NCBI GenBank assembly: GCA_029862935.1
Contig: JAOTWK010000001.1
Span: 1-39,420, forward strand
Direction: 5' to 3'
From: Gemmatimonadota bacterium
Lineage (GTDB): Bacteria; Gemmatimonadota; Gemmatimonadetes; Gemmatimonadales; GWC2-71-9
Length of the DNA stretch: 39,420 nt
Part shown: piece after piece, positions 24,824-33,127 of the stretch
Layout of the letters: each line of letters opens with the position of its first letter
How positions within the stretch are numbered: position 1 is the first letter of the stretch
Made by a program: the position numbers and the translations under genes
The notes under the pieces: model-generated
What the model was told of the DNA's origin: nothing
The model's database searches: none
Seen by the model: the letters and a program-made list of their open reading frames with translations, nothing else

Positions 24824-25630
24824 TCAAGGTTTGACGGCCATGAAACCGCTCGACCGGTCGCTGCGAGCTCGCTCCACATGCCAGTCGGAGTAACAACCCC
24901 GCAACGCTTCGGGCATGAAGGGAAGCACATTGTCAGAATGATCGTTGAAGAGAAGGTGGTGCACACCTCCGGATAATGTCCGTTGCTTGAGGATGTGGAG
25001 GAGGGTGTCCCGTTCCGGGCCTTCCAACGCCCCGAGCATCCCCGAATCAATAACCGCCAGCGTCGGCTGAACTTCCGGAAACCATGTTCCCGGATTGACC
25101 ACGAAGGCCTCGAACCGCATGGCGAGCGCCTCTGCTGCCGCCCGTGACTCCACCGCCTCCACCTGTGCGATTTCGGAGTCGATGAATACGACGGCCCAAT
25201 CGTGGGCGGCGAGAAGAAAGCACGCGGGTGCAGCCCCCGCGCCGACAACGAGCGCGGTCCCATCGATCGGAAAACTCCGCGCGTGCTCCACCAGTTTCGT
25301 TCGGGGGTCCAGCCCCCAATGGGTTGGCTCGCGTTGTGCGCGCCGCAATCGCCGGTGACGGGTAAGCCACTTGCGAAATCCGGGCAAGTTGAGACGACGC
25401 ATGATCAACCGATCGACGTGCTCGAGCATGAGCACTTCGGTCAGCAGAAGCTGATCATCCGGACCTACCTCGAGCTCCCGTACGGCTTCATCGGCGATCA
25501 GCAGCAGATCTGCTCGGGAGATCTGCTGCTTGAACTCCTCGATGCGCTCGAGAATGAACTCCTCGTATTCCTGCCGCAGGGACCGCTGGAGCCGCGCGTG
25601 GCGTTGCCCGGGGTGCGGAGACGTCAGCAC
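24824..25630 (-). CDS. SAM-dependent methyltransferase-like protein, function unknown
   Basis: A 268-residue protein. Residues 1-110 are helical and Arg/Glu/Leu-rich (REYEEFILERIEEFKQQ-like helices); residues 115-260 look like a Rossmann methyltransferase core with a glycine loop ALVVGAGAAPACFL (126-139), an acidic end of strand 2 (VVFIDSE, Asp151) and a later VIDSGMLGALEGPER region. The nicotianamine-synthase and TehB-like folds share this layout, but I cannot assign a substrate. The GTG start overlaps the stop of the upstream CDF transporter gene by 7 bp (GTGCTGA), so the two are probably co-translated. Confidence 0.68.
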   Translation of the reverse strand: MLTSPHPGQRHARLQRSLRQEYEEFILERIEEFKQQISRADLLLIADEAVRELEVGPDDQLLLTEVLMLEHVDRLIMRRLNLPGFRKWLTRHRRLRRAQREPTHWGLDPRTKLVEHARSFPIDGTALVVGAGAAPACFLLAAHDWAVVFIDSEIAQVEAVESRAAAEALAMRFEAFVVNPGTWFPEVQPTLAVIDSGMLGALEGPERDTLLHILKQRTLSGGVHHLLFNDHSDNVLPFMPEALRGCYSDWHVERARSDRSSGFMAVKP

Positions 25631-26502
25631 GGTTCGACGTGGATCACAACTTCGTGAAAGTCGAGCTCGCTGCGGAGCCGGTGCTCGACCGCGTCAGCAA
25701 CTTGATGCCCCGCCGTGACCGTCGCATCACCTCGCACCGAAATGGTGAGCTCGGCGAACCGCCGTTCATGGACGCCTCGAGACCGAATGTCGTAGGCTCG
25801 TACGACTCCGTCGATCGCCTCGGCGGCATGCTGGATGCGCTTGGGTGGTGCGACCAATTGGTCCACGAGCACAGGGACGGCGCGCGAGACGATCCCGTAG
25901 GCCAGAACGACAATCGTGGCAGCGACTGCCAGCGCGACGATGGGGTCGACATACCAGTAACCCCCGCGGGCGGCGATCACGCCGATGATCACCCCCATGG
26001 TGATGAACACGTCGGCACGCGTGTGCAACGCGTCAGCGAGTAGGATCTGGCTATTGAGCTCCCGTCCGCGCTTGGTCTCGTACAGGGTCACGATGGCGTT
26101 CACCACGAGCGTCACGCCCAGCACCATCAATTCGGTCGCGCCGGCGGTGACTGGCGCGCTCCCCGAGAGCAGACGCGAGATGGCTCCCCTGACGACTTCA
26201 AAGCACGTGATAGAAAGGAACACGACGATGACGAGTGCCCCGAGCGTCTCGAACTTCTCGTGTCCGTACGGATGGTCTTCATCGGGTTCCCGTGCCGCGA
26301 TCCAAATCACCACCAGTGCCAGCACGTTGTTCATCGCGTCTACCGAGGAGTGGATGGTGTCACCCAACACTCCAAGTGATCCCGTGCGCAGTGCGATGAC
26401 AAACTTGGCCCCCACGACAACCAGATTGGCGACGAGGAGACCGAGGAGAACGCGCTTCACCTGCGCGCTGCGGTCGGGCACCGCTAGGCGAGCGGGTGGC
26501 AT
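25624..26502 (-). CDS. Cation diffusion facilitator (CDF) metal exporter
   Basis: A 292-residue inner-membrane protein with six predicted helices and a cytoplasmic C-terminal ferredoxin-like domain (about 210-292). The metal site uses His51/Asp55 (HSSVD in helix 2) and His160/Asp164 (HTRAD in helix 5), a HxxxD + HxxxD arrangement seen in Zn/Fe/Mn exporters; HPYGHEKFE at 77-85 is the family loop. It moves divalent metal out of the cytoplasm in exchange for protons. I choose ATG at 26502 with GAGG 9 nt upstream rather than TTG at 26511. The methyltransferase-like gene overlaps its stop. Confidence 0.93.
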   Translation of the reverse strand: MPPARLAVPDRSAQVKRVLLGLLVANLVVVGAKFVIALRTGSLGVLGDTIHSSVDAMNNVLALVVIWIAAREPDEDHPYGHEKFETLGALVIVVFLSITCFEVVRGAISRLLSGSAPVTAGATELMVLGVTLVVNAIVTLYETKRGRELNSQILLADALHTRADVFITMGVIIGVIAARGGYWYVDPIVALAVAATIVVLAYGIVSRAVPVLVDQLVAPPKRIQHAAEAIDGVVRAYDIRSRGVHERRFAELTISVRGDATVTAGHQVADAVEHRLRSELDFHEVVIHVEPC

Positions 26503-26544
26503 GACCCGCAACCTCGCTCTAGCTGAGTCGAGTTGTCAACGGCC

Positions 26545-27726
26545 CTAGTGTGCTGCACGGAGGAGCGCGCCTTTCAAATACCCAGTTTCGGGGATTGTCA
26601 GTACTTCTGGATGATCAGCGCTCTGTCCCATGTGCCGCTCGAGCTCGATGCGTCGGCCGCAGTCAGCAGCAGCCGCTCGTAGCATCTCCAGGAACTGTGA
26701 TCGCGTAACGTGATACGAGCAGGAGCAGGTGAGCAGGTGCCCGCCCGGTGTCAGGAGACGCATTGCGCGCAAGTTCAACTCCTTGTAGCCAGCGAGAGCG
26801 CGCTCGAGGTTGTCGCGTCGCTTCGCGAAAGCCGGTGGATCGAGCACGATCGTGTCGAACCGAGCGCCGGCTCTCTCCAGAATCCGCAGTTCGTCAAAGG
26901 CGTTGGCAGCGATCCACTCGATGTTGGTGCAGGCGTTGCGTTGCGCATTGTGCCGCGCCTGCTCGAGCGCCGGCTCACTCGTATCCACTGCTCGGACCGC
27001 GTCGGCCCGTTCGGCAAGGTGGATGGCGAACCACCCCTGATAGGTGAACAAGTCCAGCGCGTGTCCCACCGCCAGCTTGGCCATGTGCAGTCGGTTATCG
27101 CGTTGATCCAAGAAGCCACCGGTCTTTTGCCCCGACCGGAGATCGACGCCAAATCGTCGCGTGGCTTCACGGATTTCGACGTGTGGGGGTACGGAGCCGT
27201 ATGCTTCCTCGACGGTCAGGGACAAGCCTTCGTGCCGCCGCACCGAGGCATCATTCCGCAACAGAATGCTCTCAGGGCTCAGGACGTCCACGATGGCCCC
27301 GAGAACATCCCCCCGCACGGCTTCGAGTCCCGCGGAGAGCAGTTGCACCACCGCATGGTCGGCGTAGCGATCGATGATCAACGCCGGGAGGCCATCAGCC
27401 TCGGCGTGCACGATCCGGTAGGCGTTGGTGATTGACTCGAGCGGCATGCGTCGATCGCGGGCTGCGCCGATCCGCGCCTGCCACCACCCTCGGGTAATGT
27501 CGCAATCCTCCGTTGTGAGGAGCCGCAGCCGGATTTCTGACGTCGGGCTCCACAGCGCCCGACCTTGGACGCGGCCCCGCTGGTCCACGACCCGCACAAT
27601 TCCGGCTGGCACATCGGCATCATGGATGTCGGAGCGGTACACCCACGGATGCCCCCCAATCAGGCGAGCAACCGCTCGGCGAGTAATCTTTATGGAAGGA
27701 ACCGTTGCCTGAGGCTCGTGTGCCAT
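26545..27726 (-). CDS. RlmI-like class I rRNA (cytosine-C5) methyltransferase
   Basis: About 393 residues: an N-terminal PUA domain (KITRRAVARLIGGHPWVYRSD, about 12-85), a central region with LRNDASVRRHEGLS and GQKTGGFLDQRDNR, and a C-terminal methyltransferase domain with AVDTSEPALEQARHNAQRN, LDPPAFAKRRDNLERALAGY and LLTCSCSYHV. This is the RlmI/YccW pattern, which methylates 23S rRNA (C1962 in E. coli); the exact target here is inferred. I start at ATG 27726, with GGAG 10 nt upstream; a longer frame exists to 27831 but lies entirely inside thiE on the other strand. The start codon overlaps the thiE start codon on the opposite strand (shared CATG). Confidence 0.9.
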   Translation of the reverse strand: MAHEPQATVPSIKITRRAVARLIGGHPWVYRSDIHDADVPAGIVRVVDQRGRVQGRALWSPTSEIRLRLLTTEDCDITRGWWQARIGAARDRRMPLESITNAYRIVHAEADGLPALIIDRYADHAVVQLLSAGLEAVRGDVLGAIVDVLSPESILLRNDASVRRHEGLSLTVEEAYGSVPPHVEIREATRRFGVDLRSGQKTGGFLDQRDNRLHMAKLAVGHALDLFTYQGWFAIHLAERADAVRAVDTSEPALEQARHNAQRNACTNIEWIAANAFDELRILERAGARFDTIVLDPPAFAKRRDNLERALAGYKELNLRAMRLLTPGGHLLTCSCSYHVTRSQFLEMLRAAAADCGRRIELERHMGQSADHPEVLTIPETGYLKGALLRAAH

Positions 27727-28357
27727 GCTTGATGAACTCCGACTCCTCGCGATTGCCGGCCCGCCCCTAGTGGAGCCTGCGCATGTGGTCGATGTGTGCC
27801 GCGCCGCAGAGGCCGGTGGTGTGACGGCCATTCAGTTGCGGGTCAAGGAGGCATCGGCCGGTGATCTGCTGCGATGGACCGAGCAACTGTGTGCCGCCTT
27901 GTCGATTCCCGTGTACGTCAACGATCGGTCGGACGTTGCCCTCTTGGGCAACGCAACTGGCGTCCACGTGGGAGTGGACGATCTCCCACCGAGTGCCGTC
28001 CGCGCGCTGGCAGGCAATGCGCTGCGCATCGGGATGTCCGTCGGTACGCCCTCCGAAGCGGACGCGGCCTGCGGTGAGGACGTGGACTACTGGAGTATCG
28101 GCGCCTTGTTCGCAACGGACACCAAACCCGACGCTGGCGCTCCCATTGGCCTCCGCGGGTTCCAAGCGTTGGCAGCGAAGGCGACTTCGACCATGACGGT
28201 ACTTGCGATCGGTGGGATCCAACTGGGAAATGTGAAAGACGTGATCGCCGTCGGGGCACATGGGGTGGCCGTGTCGAGCGCGGTCTTTGGCTCGGGTCAG
28301 GTCGAGCGCGCTGCCCGCGCGCTGCGGACGGCCCTCGACAGCGCGATCGGTCACTAG
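27725..28357 (+). CDS. thiE: Thiamine-phosphate synthase
   Basis: A 210-residue TIM-barrel enzyme that joins HMP-pyrophosphate and thiazole phosphate to thiamine phosphate. Typical parts are AIQLRVKE (Gln37, Arg39, Lys41), VNDRSDVA, VHVGVDDLP, IGMSVGTPSEA, IGALFATDTKPDAG and VLAIGGI. The ATG at 27725 has GAGG 10 nt upstream, located inside the first codons of the divergent rlmI-like gene; the two ATGs overlap by two bases. No TPP riboswitch can fit upstream because the neighbouring gene begins immediately, and other thiamine genes are absent nearby apart from yjbQ at 13731. It converges on mltG after 21 bp. Confidence 0.93.
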   Translation: MLDELRLLAIAGPPLVEPAHVVDVCRAAEAGGVTAIQLRVKEASAGDLLRWTEQLCAALSIPVYVNDRSDVALLGNATGVHVGVDDLPPSAVRALAGNALRIGMSVGTPSEADAACGEDVDYWSIGALFATDTKPDAGAPIGLRGFQALAAKATSTMTVLAIGGIQLGNVKDVIAVGAHGVAVSSAVFGSGQVERAARALRTALDSAIGH

Positions 28358-28378
28358 GACACCCCGCGCGCCCTCGGG

Positions 28379-29344
28379 TCAGTTCCTGCCACGGATCTCC
28401 CGGATCTCCTTGAGGTGTTCAGCATAGGTCTCGGAGAAGACGTGCTGGCCGTCGGTCCGCGCCACGAAGTAGAGGAACGGACTCGCAGCCGGGTAGAGCG
28501 CTGCCCGGAGACTCTGGTCGCTTGGCTGACCGATTGGCCCTGGCGGCAATCCGTCGACCTGATACGTGTTGTACGGCGATTGAATGAGGTAGTCTTTCTC
28601 GTACAAGCGGCGTCGCCGTCCGAGGGCGTATACCACTGTAGGATCGGCCTGCAGACGCATGCCGCGACGCAACCGATTGTGATACACCGATGAGACGTAG
28701 GGGCGGTCGGGTGCGTACCGCACTTCTCCTTCGATGATACTGGCCAAAATCACGATCTCGTGGCGGGACATTTCCAAGGACTCGAGCCGCGCATTCCAGC
28801 TCGGCCGCCAGCGGCGCGCGAACTCCTTGGTCACCTGCCGAACCACATCACTCGCGCCTGCATCGACGGGGACCAGATAGGTGCTCGGATACAGATATCC
28901 TTCGAGGGTCGGTCCCGGCACCCGGAGAGTGGAGCGGGTGGCGGAATCGGACGCGGCGATCACGACGCTGTCCGCCGGAATGCCGAGCTGCCGTTGGATG
29001 GTGTCCGCAACCTCTTGAAGTGTGAGTCCTTCGAGAATGACGAGGCGCGCCTCCGCTGGCCGCCCGGCGACCAGTATCGCGAGGATCTCTCGGTTCGACG
29101 CTCCGCGGGGGACGTCGTAGGTACCGGCCTGAATGGCACGCTCACGCCCGGAGATGATCGCGTAGAAGCGAAACAATGCCGGAGACGAAATCAGGTCGTG
29201 GGCGTGGAGTGAATCTGCAGCAGCCCCGAGGGTCGCCCCCCGAGGAATCGTAAGTTGGACGCTTTCCTCCGTGACGTCCGTTTCAGCCGGAAGACACCCC
29301 ATGGCGACCGCGGCAGCGACAGCGGTGAGCCATCGCACGGTCAT
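28379..29344 (-). CDS. mltG: Endolytic murein transglycosylase MltG
   Basis: A 321-residue YceG/MltG protein: a LysM-like N-terminal part (LTIPRGATLGAAADSLHA, about 30-80), EGLTLQEVADTIQRQLG, TLEGYLYPSTY, the catalytic Glu205 in ILASIIEGEVRY, and SVYHNRLRRGMRLQADPTVVYALG followed by SPYNTYQVDGLPPGPIG. It cleaves nascent glycan chains near the membrane and sets their length. Instead of the usual transmembrane anchor the N-terminus is a short signal with a possible lipobox (AMGC, Cys17), so it may be a lipoprotein. The ATG overlaps the ruvX stop by 4 bp. Confidence 0.93.
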   Translation of the reverse strand: MTVRWLTAVAAAVAMGCLPAETDVTEESVQLTIPRGATLGAAADSLHAHDLISSPALFRFYAIISGRERAIQAGTYDVPRGASNREILAILVAGRPAEARLVILEGLTLQEVADTIQRQLGIPADSVVIAASDSATRSTLRVPGPTLEGYLYPSTYLVPVDAGASDVVRQVTKEFARRWRPSWNARLESLEMSRHEIVILASIIEGEVRYAPDRPYVSSVYHNRLRRGMRLQADPTVVYALGRRRRLYEKDYLIQSPYNTYQVDGLPPGPIGQPSDQSLRAALYPAASPFLYFVARTDGQHVFSETYAEHLKEIREIRGRN

Positions 29345-29811
29345 CGTCGCCGGCCGTCGAGAAATGTCTGGAGCAGCGTGGTCGCGGCCAGCGGATCGAC
29401 GTCTTGCTTGCGCCCCCGGATGCCACCGCCCATCTCGCGCACCGCGCGCAGGGCTCTCGCGGTAGTCATTCGCTCATCCAGGAAATCCACGGGCAATCCG
29501 CTTTTGTCCGTGATCAGCCGTCCTACGGATCGCGCATCGGCTGCAGGCTGTGCTTCCGACCCGTCGGATTCGAGTGGGAGCCCGACGAGGATACCGACCG
29601 GCTGATGGTCGGCAATGACAGCTCGCAACTGCTTGAGCGGAAACCGTCGGCCTGCGCGTCGGGTGAGTGTCGTGAGAGGGTGCGCGATCGTCTGTGACTC
29701 GTCAGAGAGTGCGAGACCGATCCGCTTTGCGCCAAGATCGACAGCGAGGAGACGACCTGCAGACGGCAAGGCGCTTGGGCGGTTTGGCGGTTTGAGGGTC
29801 AGTCCGTTCAT
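29341..29811 (-). CDS. ruvX: RuvX/YqgF Holliday-junction resolvase-like protein
   Basis: A 156-residue RNase H-fold protein of the YqgF family, implicated in pre-16S rRNA 5' processing and proposed as a Holliday-junction resolvase. Acidic site residues are Asp25 (LAVDLGAKRIG), Asp112-Glu113 (DERMTT) and Asp139 (DPLAATTLL); GLPLESDGS is the family loop. The start is uncertain: ATG 29811 is used here, ATG 29853 has a better ribosome site (AGGGG), and TTG 29769 would give the family-typical N-terminus. The intervening codons contain an 8-bp repeat tract and look like added sequence. Its stop overlaps the mltG start by 4 bp (ATGA); rho lies just upstream. Confidence 0.9.
   Translation of the reverse strand: MNGLTLKPPNRPSALPSAGRLLAVDLGAKRIGLALSDESQTIAHPLTTLTRRAGRRFPLKQLRAVIADHQPVGILVGLPLESDGSEAQPAADARSVGRLITDKSGLPVDFLDERMTTARALRAVREMGGGIRGRKQDVDPLAATTLLQTFLDGRRR
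29778..29793 (+). repeat. Two-copy 8-bp repeat near the ruvX start
   Basis: GGCGGTTT occurs twice in tandem (29778-29785 and 29786-29793) and is flanked by related GGCGCTTG and GAGGGT. On the coding strand it reads AAACCGCC and encodes the proline-rich extension at the RuvX N-terminus. It resembles the tracts at 20805 and 35628-35637. Confidence 0.6.
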
Positions 29812-29859
29812 GGAAGACTCGTTCCCGTGACGGTCTGTCCGCCTATCCGCCATCAGCGA

Positions 29860-31113
29860 TCACCCCTGCTGCATCGTCGCAAAGAACTCGTTGTTGGTCT
29901 TCGTTCGCTTCATGCGCTCCAGCAGGAACTCGATTGCCTCGACCGTGGGCATGTCTGCCAGAAAATTCCGCAACAGATAGATCTTGTTGAGCTCAGTGGG
30001 ATCGAGCAGCAACTCCTCTTTCCGTGTGGAGCTTCGCTGTACGTCGATGGCCGGATACACTCGCCGATCGGCGATGCCGCGGTTCAGAATGAGCTCCATG
30101 TTGCCGGTGCCTTTGAATTCCTCGAAGATCACCTCGTCCATCCGACTCCCCGTTTCAATGAGTGCGGTGGCGATAATGGTGAGCGACCCACCTTGGTCGA
30201 TGTTCCGGGCTGCGCCGAAGAAGCGTTTCGGCTTCTGCAAGGCGTTGGCGTCCACACCACCGGACAGAATCTTTCCAGAGTGCGGAATGACGACGTTGTG
30301 AGCACGCGCCAATCGGGTGATCGAGTCCAACAGGATGATGACATCGCGCCCATGCTCTACCATGCGGCGCCCTTTTTCGATCACCATGTCCGCGACCTGT
30401 ACGTGCCGGTCGGCCGGTTCATCGAACGTAGAGGCGATGACCTCGGCTCCCTGAACGTTCTCCTCCATGTCGGTTACCTCTTCCGGCCGCTCGTCGATCA
30501 GCAGGACGATGAGAACTGCCTCCGGGTGATTCTCCGACATCGAGTTCGCGATCTTCTGGAGCAGGATCGTCTTTCCGGCTTTCGGTGGGGAGACGATCAG
30601 TCCTCGCTGCCCGAAACCGACCGGTGTGAGCAGGTCCATGACCCGCATCGACAGATCACCATCCTTGCGCTCCAGTCGAATGCGGCGGTCGGCGTAGCGG
30701 GGTTTGAGGTTGTCGAAGGCAATACGGTGCTTTGCCTTTTCCGGGTCCTCGAAGTTGACCTTCTCGACTTTGAGCAGGGCCAGGTAGCGTTCTCCCTCCT
30801 TGGGAGGTCGAACCTGACCCGACACCGTATCGCCGGTGCGCAAGTCGAATCGCTTGATCTGGCTCGGGCTGACGTAGATGTCATCCGGTCCGTACAAGTA
30901 GTTCCAGTCTTGGCTGCGCAGAAAGCCGTAGCCCTCCGGCAGAATCTCGAGGACGCCCTCGCCCCGAAGGACGGTATCGGAGTCGAGCAGCGATTGTTCG
31001 ATGCGGAAGATCAGGTCTTGCTTGCGGAGGCCCGAGTAGTTGGTGATGTTCAACTCTTCGGCCAACTCATGAAGTTCAGCCGCCGATTTCCGCTTGAGTT
31101 CCGCGATGTCCAC
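29860..31113 (-). CDS. rho: Transcription termination factor Rho
   Basis: A 417-residue hexameric RNA helicase that ends transcription. The N-terminal RNA-binding part has the Rho_N helices ([20 protein letters not shown]) and the OSB-fold [17 protein letters not shown]; the ATPase part has Walker A SPPKAGKT (175-182), [13 protein letters not shown], the R-loop/Q-loop region [21 protein letters not shown] and the C-terminal [17 protein letters not shown]. Length is almost identical to E. coli Rho (419), with no large insertion between the domains as in Actinobacteria. The GTG at 31113 gives this family-typical start; the frame continues to 31185 upstream but that lies in the 5' leader. It heads the rho-ruvX-mltG operon. 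Confidence 0.97.
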   Translation of the reverse strand: MDIAELKRKSAAELHELAEELNITNYSGLRKQDLIFRIEQSLLDSDTVLRGEGVLEILPEGYGFLRSQDWNYLYGPDDIYVSPSQIKRFDLRTGDTVSGQVRPPKEGERYLALLKVEKVNFEDPEKAKHRIAFDNLKPRYADRRIRLERKDGDLSMRVMDLLTPVGFGQRGLIVSPPKAGKTILLQKIANSMSENHPEAVLIVLLIDERPEEVTDMEENVQGAEVIASTFDEPADRHVQVADMVIEKGRRMVEHGRDVIILLDSITRLARAHNVVIPHSGKILSGGVDANALQKPKRFFGAARNIDQGGSLTIIATALIETGSRMDEVIFEEFKGTGNMELILNRGIADRRVYPAIDVQRSSTRKEELLLDPTELNKIYLLRNFLADMPTVEAIEFLLERMKRTKTNNEFFATMQQG

Positions 31114-31237
31114 GGTGTTACGTGCTCCGTCGGATGGAGAGATTGAAAGACGAGTTGTGTTGCCCGAATTCCGGGCGCATGACATGTCGTTGGGAAAGTG
31201 AATGATCGCTTACGGGGATCACTGCTGGTGAGCAGGT
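31114..31237 (-). promoter_or_regulatory. rho 5' leader with two short hairpins
   Basis: From the predicted start near 31237 the leader is about 124 nt long. It holds a CTGCT-CACC-AGCAG hairpin (31222-31235) and a GCCCG/CGGGC hairpin (31162-31176). rho genes are often autoregulated through a long leader; the sequence is compatible with this but does not prove it. Confidence 0.4.
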
Positions 31238-31243
31238 GGGCCA

Positions 31244-31272
31244 ATCATAGGGCCCGTCGAGGGAAGCGTCAA
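31244..31272 (-). promoter_or_regulatory. rho: rho promoter
   Basis: On the minus strand TTGACG (31272-31267), a 17-bp spacer and TATGAT (31249-31244) each match five of six sigma70 consensus positions. This is the best promoter in the window. Its -35 box ends 8 bp before the ATG of the divergent M50 protease gene and overlaps that gene's ribosome-site region (AAGGGG at 31271-31276). Confidence 0.75.
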
Positions 31273-31280
31273 GGGGCCAA

Positions 31281-32432
31281 ATGAAGGAACTTGCACCGTA
31301 CCTCCTGTGGTGGCGTACCACCGTCGCGCGTGACCGCGTGCTGATCGATGCCGTGGTCGCGCCCGAGCATCGGGCACCGTCCGCCGAGTTCGAGCGGGCT
31401 CTGGCCGATTGGCCTGGCACGCACTATTGGGTGCGGGGTGATGGGGAGGGGCGTCTGGCGCTCGTTCGGTTGCTTGTGCCACCGCCACGTGAGAGATGGT
31501 GGCTGCACGCGTTGTTGTTCATCACAACGTTCTTGACGGTGTGGATGGGTGGCACTTTGCTCGCCGGCTCATCGTTGCCCCTCGCGTTCCCGTTCTCCGT
31601 GGACATGTCCCGTGTTCCGGAACTGTGGAGCCTTCTCGTCGCTGAGAGCACGGCGCTACGCCCAGGTCTCGATTTCGCCATGGCGCTCATGGCGATCCTG
31701 CTCGCGCACGAGTGCGGCCATTATCTGACCGCCAGGCGATACGGCATCAATGCATCGCCACCATTCTTCCTGCCGGCACCGCCGATCCTCAACTTCATCG
31801 GAACCTTTGGGGCGTTCATTCGCCTACGCAGTCCGGTCGTCGATCGGCGGCAACTGTTGGATGTCGGCGCGGCAGGGCCGTGGGCGGGGTTCGTGGTGGC
31901 CATGGTGGCGCTTACCGTCGGATTGGCGCGATCGCAGGTGTTTCCAGATGCTGGGCCGTCGAGCCAGCTCGTGATGTTCGCCGACATCGAGCTGTACCTC
32001 GGGGACTCTCCGATACTGTACGCGCTGCGACACATGATTGTCGGTGACGAAACCGTCCTGCTCCACCCCCTTGCCGTGGCGGGATGGTTTGGGCTCTTCG
32101 TTACGACGCTCAACCTCCTTCCACTCGGCCAATTGGATGGTGGGCACATCCTCTACGCACTGCTGGGCCAAAAACAGGAAATGGTGAGCGGTGCGGCTTG
32201 GTTTGGCCTCATCGTGCTGGGATTCGTGGCAGGTCGCGCCGCGTCGCCCTGGATCGCGTGGTTTTGGTGGACGTGGGCAATCATCATCCTTGTGATCGGA
32301 CGAGGCCGCCTCGCCCACCCGCAAGTGCTCGACAGGCACCGTCCGCTGACGCTCAGGCGACAGCTTGCGGGGTGGATCACCATGGTCTTGTTCGCCGCGA
32401 CGTTCTGCCCAGTCCCGATCTATCCCTCCTAG
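31281..32432 (+). CDS. Site-2-protease-type M50 membrane metalloprotease
   Basis: A 383-residue protein. A soluble N-terminal domain (1-75) precedes about seven membrane segments. The active site is His143-Glu144-xx-His147 (LLAHECGHYLTARRYG) with the third ligand Asp286 in LPLGQLDGGHILYAL. The phrase PPFFLPAPPILNFIGTFGAFIRLRSP is typical of the EGY/S2P-like group of cyanobacteria, plants and several bacteria. Such enzymes cut substrates inside the membrane, often releasing sigma factors, but no anti-sigma gene is adjacent. AAGGGG lies 4 nt before the ATG. It is divergent from rho; its own promoter must overlap the rho promoter region. Confidence 0.93.
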   Translation: MKELAPYLLWWRTTVARDRVLIDAVVAPEHRAPSAEFERALADWPGTHYWVRGDGEGRLALVRLLVPPPRERWWLHALLFITTFLTVWMGGTLLAGSSLPLAFPFSVDMSRVPELWSLLVAESTALRPGLDFAMALMAILLAHECGHYLTARRYGINASPPFFLPAPPILNFIGTFGAFIRLRSPVVDRRQLLDVGAAGPWAGFVVAMVALTVGLARSQVFPDAGPSSQLVMFADIELYLGDSPILYALRHMIVGDETVLLHPLAVAGWFGLFVTTLNLLPLGQLDGGHILYALLGQKQEMVSGAAWFGLIVLGFVAGRAASPWIAWFWWTWAIIILVIGRGRLAHPQVLDRHRPLTLRRQLAGWITMVLFAATFCPVPIYPS

Positions 32433-32437
32433 ACGAA

Positions 32438-32476
32438 TTCTCGACACGAGCCATCCGGAGAAGGCTGTTTCGAGAA
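32438..32476 (+). terminator. Hairpin just after the M50 protease gene
   Basis: TTCTCGA (32438-32444) pairs perfectly with TCGAGAA (32470-32476), and AGCC (32449-32452) with GGCT (32463-32466) inside. It begins 5 bp after the stop codon. No T-run follows, so it may mark the mRNA end by protecting it or work with Rho rather than as a classical intrinsic terminator. Confidence 0.45.
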
Positions 32477-32551
32477 CGGCAGACTGTTGAACGCCTGCAG
32501 CATACCGCCGTCGGAACGCATGTCTTGGGGGTGAATTGTGGCGTCCCGGTG

Positions 32552-32579
32552 TTGCGTAAGTGCTGAATGGCTTTATATT
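32552..32579 (+). promoter_or_regulatory. Promoter of the 96-residue protein gene
   Basis: TTGCGT, a 16-bp spacer and TATATT form a good promoter. Read in the Bacteroidota style it is TTG, then 19 bp, then TATATTTG, matching TAnnTTTG exactly. The start would be near 32586, some 20 nt upstream of the ATG at 32607. Confidence 0.6.
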
Positions 32580-32606
32580 TGCGCAAACCAACCAGGTCAT
32601 GTGCAG

Positions 32607-32897
32607 ATGCCGGGGAGCCCGCTCCGTTACGGCCAACCCAGCCCCTCAGAACCAGTCATCCACGACCTCCCTCCGATCCACTACGGGGGAGGACCGGTGC
32701 CTGTTCGGCTGGAGCTGCACAGGGCTGACGACGGAACGTGGCGCGGTCGGTTGCTGTTCGGACCCACCGACGACACCGGTGTCACACCAGCCACGGCCGA
32801 GATCTTCTGCGCCGCGACCGAGGGCGATCTGTGGGAATGCGTCCAAGATCTCCGTGAACACCACATCCGCGCCTTGTATCGATCCCTCACCGAATAA
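32607..32897 (+). CDS. Hypothetical protein, 96 residues
   Basis: A small, soluble protein starting MPGSPLRYGQPSPSEPV. The N-terminal 30 residues are Pro/Gly-rich and probably flexible; the rest alternates short strands and a C-terminal helix (PVRLELHRADDGTWRGRLLFG, then DLWECVQDLREHHIRALYR). No family is recognised. The ATG at 32607 is chosen because a good promoter lies at 32552-32579, downstream of the longest possible start at 32538; no strong Shine-Dalgarno sequence is seen. It is flanked by a hairpin upstream and a 230-bp gap downstream, so it is probably a single-gene transcript. Confidence 0.6.
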   Translation: MPGSPLRYGQPSPSEPVIHDLPPIHYGGGPVPVRLELHRADDGTWRGRLLFGPTDDTGVTPATAEIFCAATEGDLWECVQDLREHHIRALYRSLTE

Positions 32898-33042
32898 CAA
32901 GCCTTCCTTCCACGCTGGTCGGCGGTTCACCACCCTTCCGCTGGGCTGTCCTGCACGCGTCTGGCTTCGATTTTCACTCTTGCACCGGGCAAGCCGAACA
33001 CGGCGCAAGTCTTGCTAATCCATCGGAGGCCGCAGGCTTGCC

Positions 33043-33071
33043 TTGACGGCGCCTGCCGCGGGGCGCAAAAT
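33043..33071 (+). promoter_or_regulatory. Candidate promoter of the CsgG-like/barrel operon
   Basis: TTGACG, a 17-bp spacer and CAAAAT (start near 33078). The -35 lies in the loop of an inverted repeat GCAGGC/GCCTGC (33032-33037 and 33051-33056), and CTGAG-TG-CTCAG (33083-33094) lies just after the start; either could bind a regulator. The rest of the 230-bp gap (32898-33127) shows only another short inverted repeat, GCAAG-T-CTTGC near 33005. Confidence 0.45.
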
Positions 33072-33127
33072 GGCTTTCTAGCCTGAGTGCTCAGCTTTCC
33101 GTGTCGGTGCCGGTTTGGAGTGACGTT

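Noticed and set aside
27650..27724. TPP riboswitch before thiE
   Set aside because: The divergent gene begins at the thiE start codon and no conserved TPP-aptamer elements are seen.
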